Origin: Candidatus Acidulodesulfobacterium acidiphilum
GTDB taxonomy: Bacteria; SZUA-79; Acidulodesulfobacterales; Acidulodesulfobacteraceae
DNA length: 24,983 bases
Direction: 5' to 3'
Assembly (NCBI GenBank): GCA_008534395.1
Contig: SHMQ01000028.1
Coordinates: 1-24,983 of the forward strand
Position numbers and translations under genes: made by a program. Position 1 is the stretch's first letter, and each line of letters opens with the position of its first letter. This document shows positions 1 to 8,096 of the stretch, one piece after another. The notes below the pieces were generated by a model. The model saw only the letters and a list, made by a program, of their open reading frames with translations, made no database searches and had not been told where the DNA came from.

Positions 1-1
1 T

Positions 2-1720
2 TATACGGGAGTTTTACAGATAATAATAACGCTTGCCGCTATGGTTATAGCCGCAGTGCCGTTAAGCAGATATCTTGCGCATGTTTTTAACGGCGAACCT
101 ACATTTTTAGACGGGATAATAAATCCCGTGGAAAGTTTAACCTTTAAGTTCCTTAAGGTTAACGAAAATGAAGAAACCGATTGGATTAAATATTTAAAAA
201 TAGGTATTATAGTCAATTTTTTTATGCTGGCTATAGTATATTTAATATTAAGGTTTCAAAACTTTCTTCCTTTCAACCAGATGCATTATCCGGGCATACC
301 GTGGGCGCTGGATTTTAATACGGCAATAAGCTTTATAACAAATACTAACTGGCAAAATTACGCAGGTGAAGAAGCATTGTCCAATTTTTCGCAGATGGCG
401 CTTGTTTTCCTGCAGTTCACTTCCGCCGCTACGGGACTTGTTTTTGCCATAGCGTTTATACGCGGGCTTGTGAGACGCGAAGCAAAATACGTCGGTAATT
501 TTTACGCAGATTATATAAAAGCGATTTACAGGCTTTTTCTGCCTTTGGCGATTATATTTGCAGTTATAATGCTTTGGCAGGGCGCCCCCCAGACTTTTTT
601 AATGCAGAAAAAAGTCGTTAATATGACCGGAGCTAAGCAGACGCTCTCTATAGGACCGGTAGCTTCTATGGTGTCCATCGAAAATCTCGGCACCAACGGA
701 GGAGGTTTTTACGATGCAAATGCCGCGCAGCCTTATGAAAACCCCAATCCCTTTACTAACGCTTTAACGGTATTTATGATGGGGACGATTCCGATAGCGC
801 TTTTTTTAATGTACGGAATAATGATAGGGAATAAAAAACATGCGTGGACTTTATTTGCCGTCGCTATGACGCTTCTGTTAGTCTGTCTTGCGGTAGTTTA
901 TTCTCAGGAGGCTCACGGCAATCCGTTTCTTGCAAAGTTAGGGGCTAATATCAGCGCTTCTAAAAATAATCCCGGGGGCAATATGGAGGGGAAACAGGAG
1001 CATATAGGAATTGCGCAGACCTCTTTATTTGCGACTGCTACCACCGCATTTACCACCGGCAACGTCGATTCCGCCCACGACAGTTTTATGCCGCTTTCGG
1101 GGATGGTTCTAATTGCGGAAATGATGTTAAATCTCATATTCGGCGGTAAAGGCGTAGGGCTTTTAAATATGCTCACTATGGTAATTATTGCCGTGTTCAT
1201 TGCCGGACTTATGGTAGGGCGCACGCCCGAATTTCTCGGAAAAAAAATAGAGGCAAAGGAGGTCAAGCTTGCGACTCTCGCAATGTTTGCCCATGCGTTT
1301 ATTATTCTTATCCCTTTTGCGATAGCGTTGGCTATACCGGCGGGATTAGCCGGAATATTGAATCCGGGTCCGCACGGTTTAAGCGAGATTTTATACGCCT
1401 ATACCTCGACGGTCGCAAACAACGGGTCGGCGTTTGCCGGTCTTAACGGCAATACTCTTTTTTATAATATTTCGCTTGGACTTACGATATTTTTCGGCAG
1501 ATATATTCCTATTATATGTCAGGTTGCGATAGCAGGTTCGTTAATTAAGAAAAAAAGCATACAGGAGTCGGCGGGAACTTTTCCTGCGCACGGCTTTTTG
1601 TTTTATACGGTCGTAATGGCAACCATATTGCTCGTGGGGGCGTTAACGTTTTTTCCTGCGCTGGCGCTTGGACCCATAGCCGAACATTTTGCTATGGTAA
1701 AAGGACATCTGTTTTATTAA
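2..1720 (+). CDS. kdpA: Potassium-transporting ATPase, K+-binding subunit KdpA (5' end outside window)
   Basis: KdpA is the channel-like subunit of the Kdp P-type ATPase; it selects K+ in the inner membrane for high-affinity uptake. The frame is open back to base 2 and reads YTGVLQIIITLAA before the first internal ATG at 41. That hydrophobic stretch fits the first KdpA helix, so the true start lies a little upstream of the window and the ATG at 41 is not the start. Filter-region signatures are visible: SAATG, NLGTNGGGFYDANAA, TTGNVDSAHDSF and VANNGSAFAGL. The visible length of about 572 codons is close to that of E. coli KdpA (557 aa). The stop at 1718-1720 is followed 28 bp later by kdpC. 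Family assignment is secure. Confidence 0.97.
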   Translation, partial: YTGVLQIIITLAAMVIAAVPLSRYLAHVFNGEPTFLDGIINPVESLTFKFLKVNENEETDWIKYLKIGIIVNFFMLAIVYLILRFQNFLPFNQMHYPGIPWALDFNTAISFITNTNWQNYAGEEALSNFSQMALVFLQFTSAATGLVFAIAFIRGLVRREAKYVGNFYADYIKAIYRLFLPLAIIFAVIMLWQGAPQTFLMQKKVVNMTGAKQTLSIGPVASMVSIENLGTNGGGFYDANAAQPYENPNPFTNALTVFMMGTIPIALFLMYGIMIGNKKHAWTLFAVAMTLLLVCLAVVYSQEAHGNPFLAKLGANISASKNNPGGNMEGKQEHIGIAQTSLFATATTAFTTGNVDSAHDSFMPLSGMVLIAEMMLNLIFGGKGVGLLNMLTMVIIAVFIAGLMVGRTPEFLGKKIEAKEVKLATLAMFAHAFIILIPFAIALAIPAGLAGILNPGPHGLSEILYAYTSTVANNGSAFAGLNGNTLFYNISLGLTIFFGRYIPIICQVAIAGSLIKKKSIQESAGTFPAHGFLFYTVVMATILLVGALTFFPALALGPIAEHFAMVKGHLFY

Positions 1721-1748
1721 TTAAAATAATCTAAAGAGGATGTTTATT

Positions 1749-2369
1749 ATGGTAAAAGAATTGATAAAAATGATAAAACTAACCGTTTTATTATATATCG
1801 TATGCTCGCTCGGCTATACTTTTCTTATCTGGGGCATAGGGAAAATAGCTTTTCCGTTTCAAGCCGGCGGAAGCATCGTTTATAAAAATTCAAAGCCTAT
1901 AGGCTCGATGCTTATCGGCGAAAAATTTACTTCTCCGTATATATTTAACGGAAGACCGTCTTATGCCGGAAACGGTTATAACGGTACCGAATCGGGCGCT
2001 TCCAATTATGCTCCTACAAACGGAAAATATATAAATCACGAAAAAAAACTTATAGATAAATTTTTAAAAGAAAATCCTTCCGTTAAAAAAGGCGAAATAC
2101 CAGTAGATATAGTAACTGGTTCCGGTTCGGGCTTAGGGCCGTATATTTCTATAGCCGCTGCGCTTGATCAGGTTACTAGAATATCGTCGCTGACCGGCAT
2201 ATCACAAGCGGCGCTTTATAGGCTTGTTAAACGCAATATATCTTACAGGCAATTCGGTATTTTTGGAACTCCGGGGGTAAATACCGTTAATTTAAATTTA
2301 AAACTATCTTTGCTTATAAAAAAATATAATTTAAAGTTATATGAACGTATTTTCAAGGGGCTTGTTTAA
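1749..2369 (+). CDS. kdpC: Potassium-transporting ATPase subunit KdpC
   Basis: KdpC is a single-span inner-membrane subunit that raises the ATP affinity of KdpB. One hydrophobic helix at about residues 8-28 is followed by a periplasmic domain with the family pattern (GSMLIGEKFTSPYIFNGRPSY, then GASNYAPTN and VTGSGSGLGPYIS, then AALYRLV). An AAAGAGG at 1733-1739 lies 9 bp before the ATG at 1749, which is preferred; an ATG at 1740 abuts the Shine-Dalgarno and is less likely. At 206 aa it is slightly longer than E. coli KdpC (190 aa). The odd feature is position: it lies between kdpA and kdpB, whereas the usual order is A-B-C. Confidence 0.95.
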   Translation: MVKELIKMIKLTVLLYIVCSLGYTFLIWGIGKIAFPFQAGGSIVYKNSKPIGSMLIGEKFTSPYIFNGRPSYAGNGYNGTESGASNYAPTNGKYINHEKKLIDKFLKENPSVKKGEIPVDIVTGSGSGLGPYISIAAALDQVTRISSLTGISQAALYRLVKRNISYRQFGIFGTPGVNTVNLNLKLSLLIKKYNLKLYERIFKGLV

Positions 2370-2376
2370 TTATGCC

Positions 2377-2400
2377 GATTAATAATTAGATTAATAATTA
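2377..2400. repeat. Perfect 12-bp tandem duplication between kdpC and kdpB
   Basis: GATTAATAATTA occurs twice head to tail (2377-2388 and 2389-2400) in the 63-bp gap before kdpB. It is AT-rich and may be only a replication-slippage product; no function can be assigned. Confidence 0.7.
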
Positions 2401-2432
2401 ATTTTAGTTAAATTTTGAACAGGGGAAAAATA

Positions 2433-4481
2433 ATGTCCAATAAATCATATTATGTTTCTGCATTCAGTAAGGATATAATGTTATCTGCAATAAAAGATTC
2501 TTTTAAAAAGCTTAATCCGAAAATAACGGTTAAAAATCCGGTTATGTTTGTAGTCGAGATAGGTTCCGTTATTACTACGGCAATATTTATCAAAGATTTT
2601 TTTATCCATGATTTTAAATCTATATCTTTTGTTTTTCAGATAACTCTATGGCTATGGTTTACGGTTTTATTCGCAAACTTTGCCGAAAGTATTTCGGAAG
2701 GAAGAGGCAAGGCGCAGGCGGACAGCCTCAGGAGAACGAAAACCGAGGTAATAGCGAGGCTGTTTAAAGAAGACGGAAAGGAAGAAAAGATAAAGGCTTC
2801 CATGTTGAGAAAAGGAGATATAGTAATTGCTGAATCGGGAGACACGATACCTGCCGACGGAGAAATTATAGAAGGAATCGCTTCGGTCGACGAATCCGCC
2901 ATTACGGGAGAATCTGCTCCCGTAATAAGAGAGAGCGGCGGAGACAGAAGCGCCGTAACCGGCGGTACTAAGGTACTCTCAGATAAAATTATTATAAGGG
3001 TAACGTCTAATCCGGGAGAAAATTTTATAGATAAAATGATTTCTCTGGTAGAAGGCGCTTCAAGACAAAAAACGCCTAACGAGATTGCCCTTAATATTTT
3101 GCTCGTAATGCTTACGGCTATATTTTTAGTCGTCGTCGTTACTTTAGTGCCTATGGCGGGTTATTTTCACGGTTACATTTCTCCCGTCATATTAGTAGCT
3201 CTTCTTGTGTGCCTTATACCTACTACTATAGGCGCCCTTCTTTCGGCAATAGGCATTTCCGGCATGGATAGGCTTGTCAAGCATAACGTTATTGCTATGT
3301 CGGGAAAAGCGGTCGAAGCCGCGGGCGACGTTAACACTCTTCTTTTAGATAAAACAGGAACGATAACTTTCGGCAACAGGATGGCAGTTTCTTTTATTCC
3401 TTCGGAAGGTTCGGACGTTAACGAATTGGCAGATTATGCGCAGCTCTCGTCTTTAAGCGACGAGACGCCGGAAGGAAGGTCTATAGTAACTTTGGCAAAA
3501 CAGTACGGTTTCAGGGGAAGGCATATCGACGAAAAAAATATAGAATTTATCCCTTTTTCGGCATTTACCAGAATGAGCGGAGTTAATCTTTTAGATAAAA
3601 ATTTGCAGATAAGAAAAGGAGCGGTAGAAGCAGTTATAAAATTCGTCGAGCAGAATAAAGGCAAGGTTTCGGATAAAACCGTAAAAACAGCCGAAGAAAT
3701 TTCAAAAAAAGGCGGAACGCCGCTTGCCGTCGCGGTAAATGACCGAATGCTCGGCATTATTCATTTAAAAGACGTCGTAAAGGGCGGAATTAAAGACAGA
3801 ATTGACAGTCTAAGGAAAATCGGCATCAAAACCGTTATGATAACCGGCGATAATCCATTAACGGCAAAAGCAATCGCCGACGAAGCGGGGGTTGACGATT
3901 TTGTTTCCGAAGCTACGCCCGAAACTAAAATGGCTTTAATAAAAAAAGAACAATCTATGGGCAAACTCGTTGCGATGACGGGCGACGGCACTAACGACGC
4001 TCCCGCTTTAGCCCAGGCCGACGTCGGCGTTGCTATGAATACGGGCACGATGGCGGCAAAAGAAGCCGGCAATATGATAGACCTCGATTCTAATCCCACT
4101 AAACTGATAGAAATAGTCGAGATAGGCAAACAGCTTCTTATAACCAGAGGGTCGCTTACCACGTTTTCTATAGCAAACGACGTGGCAAAATATTTTGCCA
4201 TAATACCGGCAATGTTTGCGCCTATTATTCCTTGGCTTGCGCCTTTAAATATAATGGGGCTTTCTTCGCCGCAGTCGGCTATACTTTCGGCGGTAATATT
4301 CAATGCTATTATAATAATAATACTAATTCCGCTTGCGTTAAAAGGAGTTAAATATAAACCGGCAAAGGCTTCATCCATTTTAACTAAAAATCTTTTGATT
4401 TACGGGCTCGGCGGAATAATAGTTCCGTTTATCGGTATTAAAATAATAGATATAATTATTACTTATTTGCATATAATTTAA
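2433..4481 (+). CDS. kdpB: Potassium-transporting P-type ATPase catalytic subunit KdpB
   Basis: KdpB is the ATP-hydrolysing subunit of the Kdp pump. Motifs in order: TGES in the actuator domain, the membrane segment with [20 protein letters not shown], the phosphorylation loop DKTGTIT (Asp at residue 306), a [11 protein letters not shown] nucleotide-binding region, [12 protein letters not shown], and the hinge [19 protein letters not shown]. At 682 aa it matches E. coli KdpB (682). The start is the ATG at 2433, with AGGGG 7 bp upstream; a TTG at 2415 in the same frame is the less likely longer alternative. It is followed 51 bp later by the short kdpD, so the four kdp genes look like one transcript. 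Confidence 0.97.
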   Translation: MSNKSYYVSAFSKDIMLSAIKDSFKKLNPKITVKNPVMFVVEIGSVITTAIFIKDFFIHDFKSISFVFQITLWLWFTVLFANFAESISEGRGKAQADSLRRTKTEVIARLFKEDGKEEKIKASMLRKGDIVIAESGDTIPADGEIIEGIASVDESAITGESAPVIRESGGDRSAVTGGTKVLSDKIIIRVTSNPGENFIDKMISLVEGASRQKTPNEIALNILLVMLTAIFLVVVVTLVPMAGYFHGYISPVILVALLVCLIPTTIGALLSAIGISGMDRLVKHNVIAMSGKAVEAAGDVNTLLLDKTGTITFGNRMAVSFIPSEGSDVNELADYAQLSSLSDETPEGRSIVTLAKQYGFRGRHIDEKNIEFIPFSAFTRMSGVNLLDKNLQIRKGAVEAVIKFVEQNKGKVSDKTVKTAEEISKKGGTPLAVAVNDRMLGIIHLKDVVKGGIKDRIDSLRKIGIKTVMITGDNPLTAKAIADEAGVDDFVSEATPETKMALIKKEQSMGKLVAMTGDGTNDAPALAQADVGVAMNTGTMAAKEAGNMIDLDSNPTKLIEIVEIGKQLLITRGSLTTFSIANDVAKYFAIIPAMFAPIIPWLAPLNIMGLSSPQSAILSAVIFNAIIIIILIPLALKGVKYKPAKASSILTKNLLIYGLGGIIVPFIGIKIIDIIITYLHII

Positions 4482-4532
4482 GTTATATCGGGCTTTTAAA
4501 ATTAATTTAAAAAATAAGATAGGCGGTAAATA

Positions 4533-5690
4533 TTGAAAATAGAATATAACAGGCCGTCGGCGGATTCGATACTTAATAAGATAAAATATTCTTCGAGCGA
4601 AACTAACGTTTTTCGGGTGTATCTCGGCGCTGCTCCCGGGACGGGCAAAACGTTTATGATGCTTGAAGACGGGAATTATCTCCTTGAACACGGCATAGAC
4701 GTCGTTATCGGATATGTTGAATTACATGGAAGAAAAGAAACGGAAGCCGAAATAAAAAATCTTGAAATAATTCCTCGAAAAAAAATTGAATACAGAGGGT
4801 CTATTTTTGAAGAACTCGATGCCGAGGCGGTTATTAAGAGAAAACCTTCGATTGTTTTAATCGATGAGCTTGCGCATAATAATATTCCGGGTTCGGTAAA
4901 TTTAAAAAGATATCAGGATGTCGTAGAAATTTATAAAAAAGGCATAAGCGTATTTACGACTTTAAATATATTTCATCTTAATTCTATTGCGGAAAAAGTA
5001 GAATCGGAACTTGAAATAAAAGTGAGCGAAAGAGTTCCGGACTATATTTTGAATTATGTAACCGAAATTATAAACGTCGATATTCCTGCGGGAGAATTAA
5101 TAAAAAGACTTACTTCCGGAAAAATTTATTCTAAAGAAAAAATTCAAGCCGCTTTAAATAATTTTTTTAAAATCGAAAATCTTATAGTTTTAAGAGAAAT
5201 TTCATTAAGGACGATAGCCGACGAATTAAGCGCTCAATCTAATAAGATAGGGAATCCCGACGATAAAATCGAGTTAAAATCTAACGAAAGGGTTTTGGTT
5301 TTAATCAGTTCAAATCCGGATTCGGCAAGGCTTTTAAGGATAGGTTCAAAGCTTGCGGGAAGGCTTAATTCCAATTTTTACGTTCTTCATATTAATTTAA
5401 AACACAGAGAAAACAATAAATCGGAGGATTACGAAAGGTATCTTTCAAAAAATATTTCGGTTGCGGAAAATTTAGGAGCCGCGGTTTTTAGTTTTCAGTC
5501 AGACGATGTTGTTTCCGGCGTTATAGATTTTGTTAAAACCAATAATATTTCTCATCTTGTAATAGGAGCGACAAACGAAAAAAGAAAATTTTTCGGCATA
5601 TTTCCAAAGAAAAGCATAGTGAACCGCCTTATAGACAGTTTGCCGAACGTTTCTTTCCACGTCATTCCGACAACTTCGGCAGGCATTTAA
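4533..5690 (+). CDS. kdpD: Kinase-less KdpD: N-terminal KdpD ATP-binding domain plus USP domain
   Basis: This matches only the cytoplasmic input half of the K+ sensor KdpD. After RPSADSILNKI comes the P-loop GAAPGTGKT (residues 32-40), then GYVELHGRKETEAE, a Walker-B-like LIDELAHNN, and the KdpD pattern through LRKFF-like ALNNFFKIENLIVLREISLR. Residues about 250-380 form a universal-stress-protein-like domain with VIGATNEKRKFFG. The protein stops at 385 aa, before the transmembrane helices and histidine kinase that bring full KdpD to about 890 aa. The TTG start has AGGCGG 6 bp upstream. No KdpE follows; the next gene is convergent. The reading frame is clean, so it is probably a functional stand-alone protein that acts on the pump or with a kinase encoded elsewhere (inference). 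Confidence 0.9.
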   Translation: MKIEYNRPSADSILNKIKYSSSETNVFRVYLGAAPGTGKTFMMLEDGNYLLEHGIDVVIGYVELHGRKETEAEIKNLEIIPRKKIEYRGSIFEELDAEAVIKRKPSIVLIDELAHNNIPGSVNLKRYQDVVEIYKKGISVFTTLNIFHLNSIAEKVESELEIKVSERVPDYILNYVTEIINVDIPAGELIKRLTSGKIYSKEKIQAALNNFFKIENLIVLREISLRTIADELSAQSNKIGNPDDKIELKSNERVLVLISSNPDSARLLRIGSKLAGRLNSNFYVLHINLKHRENNKSEDYERYLSKNISVAENLGAAVFSFQSDDVVSGVIDFVKTNNISHLVIGATNEKRKFFGIFPKKSIVNRLIDSLPNVSFHVIPTTSAGI

Positions 5691-5745
5691 TTTTAACAAG
5701 ATAGTATTTAAAACAATTTATATCACAATGTCCGCCGCATCGGCG

Positions 5746-7119
5746 TCAATCGTCTTCCCCGTAATCCTTGCCCTTTCCCCATAACGTTTTAAGCCGGATT
5801 TTAATCTCTTTCTCTTTGCCGATGTTTTCCGGACGGTAGTATATGCGCGACGAAAGTTCTTTCGGAAGGTAAGTCTGTTCGGTAAAATGGCCTTTATAAT
5901 CGTGAGAATATTTATAGCCTTTATGATAATCCAAGTCTTTCATGAGTTTTGTGGGAGCGTTTCTCAGGTGGAGCGGAACTACGGCGCTAGGAAATTTTTT
6001 AACGTCGTTTAAGGCTTCTTCGATTGCAAGATAGCTTGCGTTTGATTTAGGACAGGCCGCAAGGTACGTTGCCGTCTGAGACAGAATAATCCTAGCTTCA
6101 GGCATCCCGACGGTATTTACGGCGTTAAAACAGCTTACCGCTAAATTAAGGGCATCCGGTTCGGCGTTTCCTATGTCTTCCGAAGCTAAAATGATCATTC
6201 TTCTTGCTATAAACTTTACGTCCTCTCCGGAGTCCAGCATCTTGGCAAGCCAGAAAACCGCCCCGTCGGGGTCGCTTCCCCTTAAACTTTTTATAAAAGC
6301 CGAAATAGTATTGTAGTGTTCTTCGCCGGTCTTATCGTAGCGGGATTTCCTGAGATAAGCGTCCTCGACTGTTTTTGCCGTAAGAACTATGTTTCCTTTA
6401 TCGTCGGGTTTTGCAAGATTAACGGCCATTTCGAGGGCGTTCAGCATTATTCTCGCATCGCTTCCGGAATACCTTATAAGAGCGTTTCTGCCGTCCTTTT
6501 CCAGTATAATTTTCTTTTTGTTTAAAACGTCGTCGGTATTAAGCGCCCTGTCTATAATAAGGTTTAAATCTTCCTCGAACAAAGGGTTTAAAGTAAATAC
6601 CGTTACCCTCGACAGGATTGGAGAGTTTATTTCAAAAGACGGGTTTTCGGTCGTAGCTCCGATTAATATTAGGCTTCCTTCCTCTACCGAATGGAGGAGC
6701 AGGTCCTGTTGCGACTTATTAAAACGGTGAATTTCGTCTATAAAAATTATAAGCGGTTGTTTATAATGCTTAAAGCTTATGTTTGCCTTATCTATAATTT
6801 CCCGCAGTTCTTTGACCCCGGAAGAGACGGCGGAAATCTTATAAAACTCGTAACCTGCGGCGTTTGCTATAATACCGGCAAGCGTAGTTTTTCCGCTTCC
6901 CGGCGGTCCCCATAGTATCATCGAGCGGATAAATCCGGAATCTAGCATATTTTTTAAAGGTTTATCTTTGCCGAGAATATGAGTTTGGCCGATAAATTCA
7001 GAGAGAGTTTTAGGCCTCAGCCTTTCTGCAAGCGGCGGTAAAAAATCGCCCGCAGTTTTACCGCCGGAATTTTTTTCTTTTATTTTATCGTCGTCGTTAT
7101 TATTACCGAATAGATCCAT
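5746..7119 (-). CDS. rarA: Replication-associated recombination protein A (AAA+ ATPase, RarA/MgsA)
   Basis: RarA is a cytosolic AAA+ ATPase related to clamp loaders that acts at stalled replication forks. Visible motifs: the N-terminal PLAERLRPKTLSEFIGQ, Walker A GPPGSGKT (71-78), Walker B FIDEIHRF (about 126-133), and sensor 1 in ATTENPSFEIN. The C-terminal tetramerisation half contains the strongly conserved SLRGSDPDGAVFWLAKML and ASEDIGNADP-like stretches. At 457 aa it is close to the usual 440-450. It is convergent with kdpD, with a 55-bp gap that has no convincing terminator. No Shine-Dalgarno is obvious before the ATG. Confidence 0.96.
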   Translation of the reverse strand: MDLFGNNNDDDKIKEKNSGGKTAGDFLPPLAERLRPKTLSEFIGQTHILGKDKPLKNMLDSGFIRSMILWGPPGSGKTTLAGIIANAAGYEFYKISAVSSGVKELREIIDKANISFKHYKQPLIIFIDEIHRFNKSQQDLLLHSVEEGSLILIGATTENPSFEINSPILSRVTVFTLNPLFEEDLNLIIDRALNTDDVLNKKKIILEKDGRNALIRYSGSDARIMLNALEMAVNLAKPDDKGNIVLTAKTVEDAYLRKSRYDKTGEEHYNTISAFIKSLRGSDPDGAVFWLAKMLDSGEDVKFIARRMIILASEDIGNAEPDALNLAVSCFNAVNTVGMPEARIILSQTATYLAACPKSNASYLAIEEALNDVKKFPSAVVPLHLRNAPTKLMKDLDYHKGYKYSHDYKGHFTEQTYLPKELSSRIYYRPENIGKEKEIKIRLKTLWGKGKDYGEDD

Positions 7120-7172
7120 ACTTATATATTACCATAAGATGCGGCAATATATAAAAAAATACCTTAAAGATT

Positions 7173-7268
7173 CTACCTGAAGTTTTCTTCTATTTTAGCA
7201 AATTTATAAACGGCAAGAGAACCTAACCAGGCGATAATTAACGTTGCCGCAATTATTCCGCCCAGCAT
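7173..7268 (-). CDS. Possible 31-aa single-span membrane microprotein
   Basis: A short frame begins MLGGIIAATLIIAWLGS and ends VYKFAKIEENFR before a TAG at 7173-7175. It gives one hydrophobic helix followed by a charged tail. Codon choice (GGC, GCG, GCC) resembles the real genes here. The frame is open upstream to a stop at 7362-7364 but has no other usual start codon. An ATG at 7324-7326 lies one frame off, so a single-base change could have shortened a roughly 50-aa protein. There is no Shine-Dalgarno. It lies 53 bp upstream of rarA on the same strand. The shape faintly recalls KdpF (LG-x-L-x-VY, then E-x-F), but similarity at this length is weak. Treat it as a candidate only. Confidence 0.3.
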   Translation of the reverse strand: MLGGIIAATLIIAWLGSLAVYKFAKIEENFR

Positions 7269-7469
7269 AGAAAATGAAACGTTTTGTATAAAATTCCAGA
7301 CGGGAGAATGAAAGCTGAGTTCCATAGAAATAAAGGATAGGATTTTACGACGTAATGCTCCTATTGAAATATAATATACCCGATAAAATTATTAAGTCAA
7401 TTAAAATTATGACATTAATAATTATTACTGTATTCTTACTGAAAAGAGTTATGACAAAAAATAAAAAAA

Positions 7470-7498
7470 TTGTTTTTATATGTTAAAAATTTTATAAT
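7470..7498 (+). promoter_or_regulatory. fur promoter, predicted to give a leaderless mRNA
   Basis: TTGTTT (7470-7475), a 17-bp spacer and TATAAT (7493-7498) form a good sigma70-type promoter. Transcription would begin near 7505, one or two bases before the fur ATG at 7507, and no Shine-Dalgarno is present. A 12-bp AT palindrome TAATAATTATTA lies upstream at 7416-7427 but is low-complexity. Apart from the possible microprotein, the rest of the 7120-7506 gap shows nothing recognisable. Confidence 0.55.
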
Positions 7499-7506
7499 TT
7501 ATTCTT

Positions 7507-7953
7507 ATGGACGACATAAATCAAAAAGAATTTAAAAATACTTTTATTAAATGCATCGAGGAAAAAGGTCTTAGGCACACGAAACAGCGTGAAGTTATAG
7601 TAGATGCTTTTTTTTCGGCTGGAAGGCATATTACTTCCGAAGAACTGTTTAATATAGTAAAAAAGAAATATCCCGAAATAGGATATGCTACCGTGCAAAG
7701 AAATTTAAATTTACTGTGTAAATGCAGTTTAGCGGAAGAAATAAAAATAGGAAAGCAAAAAACAAGATATGAACAAAAATACGGAAATACGCATCACGAC
7801 CATCTTATATGTTTGAAATGCGGACGGCTCATAGAGGTTAACGACGATAAAATAGAAAAACTGCAAGAAAAACTTGCAAAAAATAATAATTTTACCCCGA
7901 TAAAACATAAATTAGAAATATACGGAATTTGCGGCGATTGCAAATCTAAATAA
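7507..7953 (+). CDS. fur: Ferric uptake regulator family protein (Fur)
   Basis: This is a metal-sensing dimeric repressor of 148 aa. The N-terminal winged helix includes GLRHTKQREVIVDAF and the recognition region YATVQRNLNLL. The hinge and metal-binding part has RYEQ, HHDHLICLKCG and a C-terminal CGDC, giving the histidine cluster and two CxxC-type pairs of a structural zinc site. HHDHLIC with E in RLIEV fits Fur better than Zur or PerR, but specificity within the family cannot be settled by eye. It stands alone directly upstream of a Fur-box-controlled Nramp gene, which makes it the likely regulator of that gene. The start is the ATG just after the promoter; no Shine-Dalgarno is seen. Confidence 0.92.
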   Translation: MDDINQKEFKNTFIKCIEEKGLRHTKQREVIVDAFFSAGRHITSEELFNIVKKKYPEIGYATVQRNLNLLCKCSLAEEIKIGKQKTRYEQKYGNTHHDHLICLKCGRLIEVNDDKIEKLQEKLAKNNNFTPIKHKLEIYGICGDCKSK

Positions 7954-8001
7954 TCGTAAAAATTGATAAAAAACAACAAATAAATTGAATTAAATTTTTT
8001 G

Positions 8002-8030
8002 TTGACATTATAAATTTATTTTCGTATTAT
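8002..8030 (+). promoter_or_regulatory. Promoter of the Nramp transporter gene
   Basis: TTGACA at 8002-8007 is a perfect -35 box; TATTAT at 8025-8030 follows after 17 bp. An alternative TATAAT at 8028-8033 has a 20-bp spacer. The leader to the ATG at 8097 is about 60 bases. Confidence 0.75.
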
Positions 8031-8055
8031 AATGATAATGATTTTTATTATCATT
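8031..8055. promoter_or_regulatory. Fur box (operator) over the Nramp promoter
   Basis: AATGATAAT (8031-8039) and ATTATCATT (8047-8055) are a perfect 9-bp inverted repeat with a 7-bp spacer. GATAAT and ATTATC are the core units of the classical Fur box. The site begins at the end of the -10 box and covers the predicted start of transcription, the expected place for repression by metal-loaded Fur. Confidence 0.8.
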
Positions 8056-8096
8056 AATATTAATTTTTAACTTACTTAAAAGGCCAGCTAAGAATT

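Noticed and set aside
3761-4378. 205-codon open frame antisense to kdpB
   Set aside because: It is a shadow of the strongly conserved kdpB coding sequence and has no recognisable protein features.
5730-5745. CGCCG-cat-CGGCG hairpin between the convergent kdpD and rarA genes
   Set aside because: Only 5 bp with a 3-nt loop and no T-run on either strand; not enough to call a terminator.
7416-7427. Perfect palindrome TAATAATTATTA upstream of fur as a second Fur box
   Set aside because: Pure A/T low-complexity sequence lacking the G and C positions of a Fur box; expected by chance in this composition.
7974-8004. CAACAAA/TTTGTTG inverted repeat after fur
   Set aside because: Seven AT-rich pairs with a 17-nt loop, no following T-run, and it overlaps the -35 box of the next promoter; probably chance.
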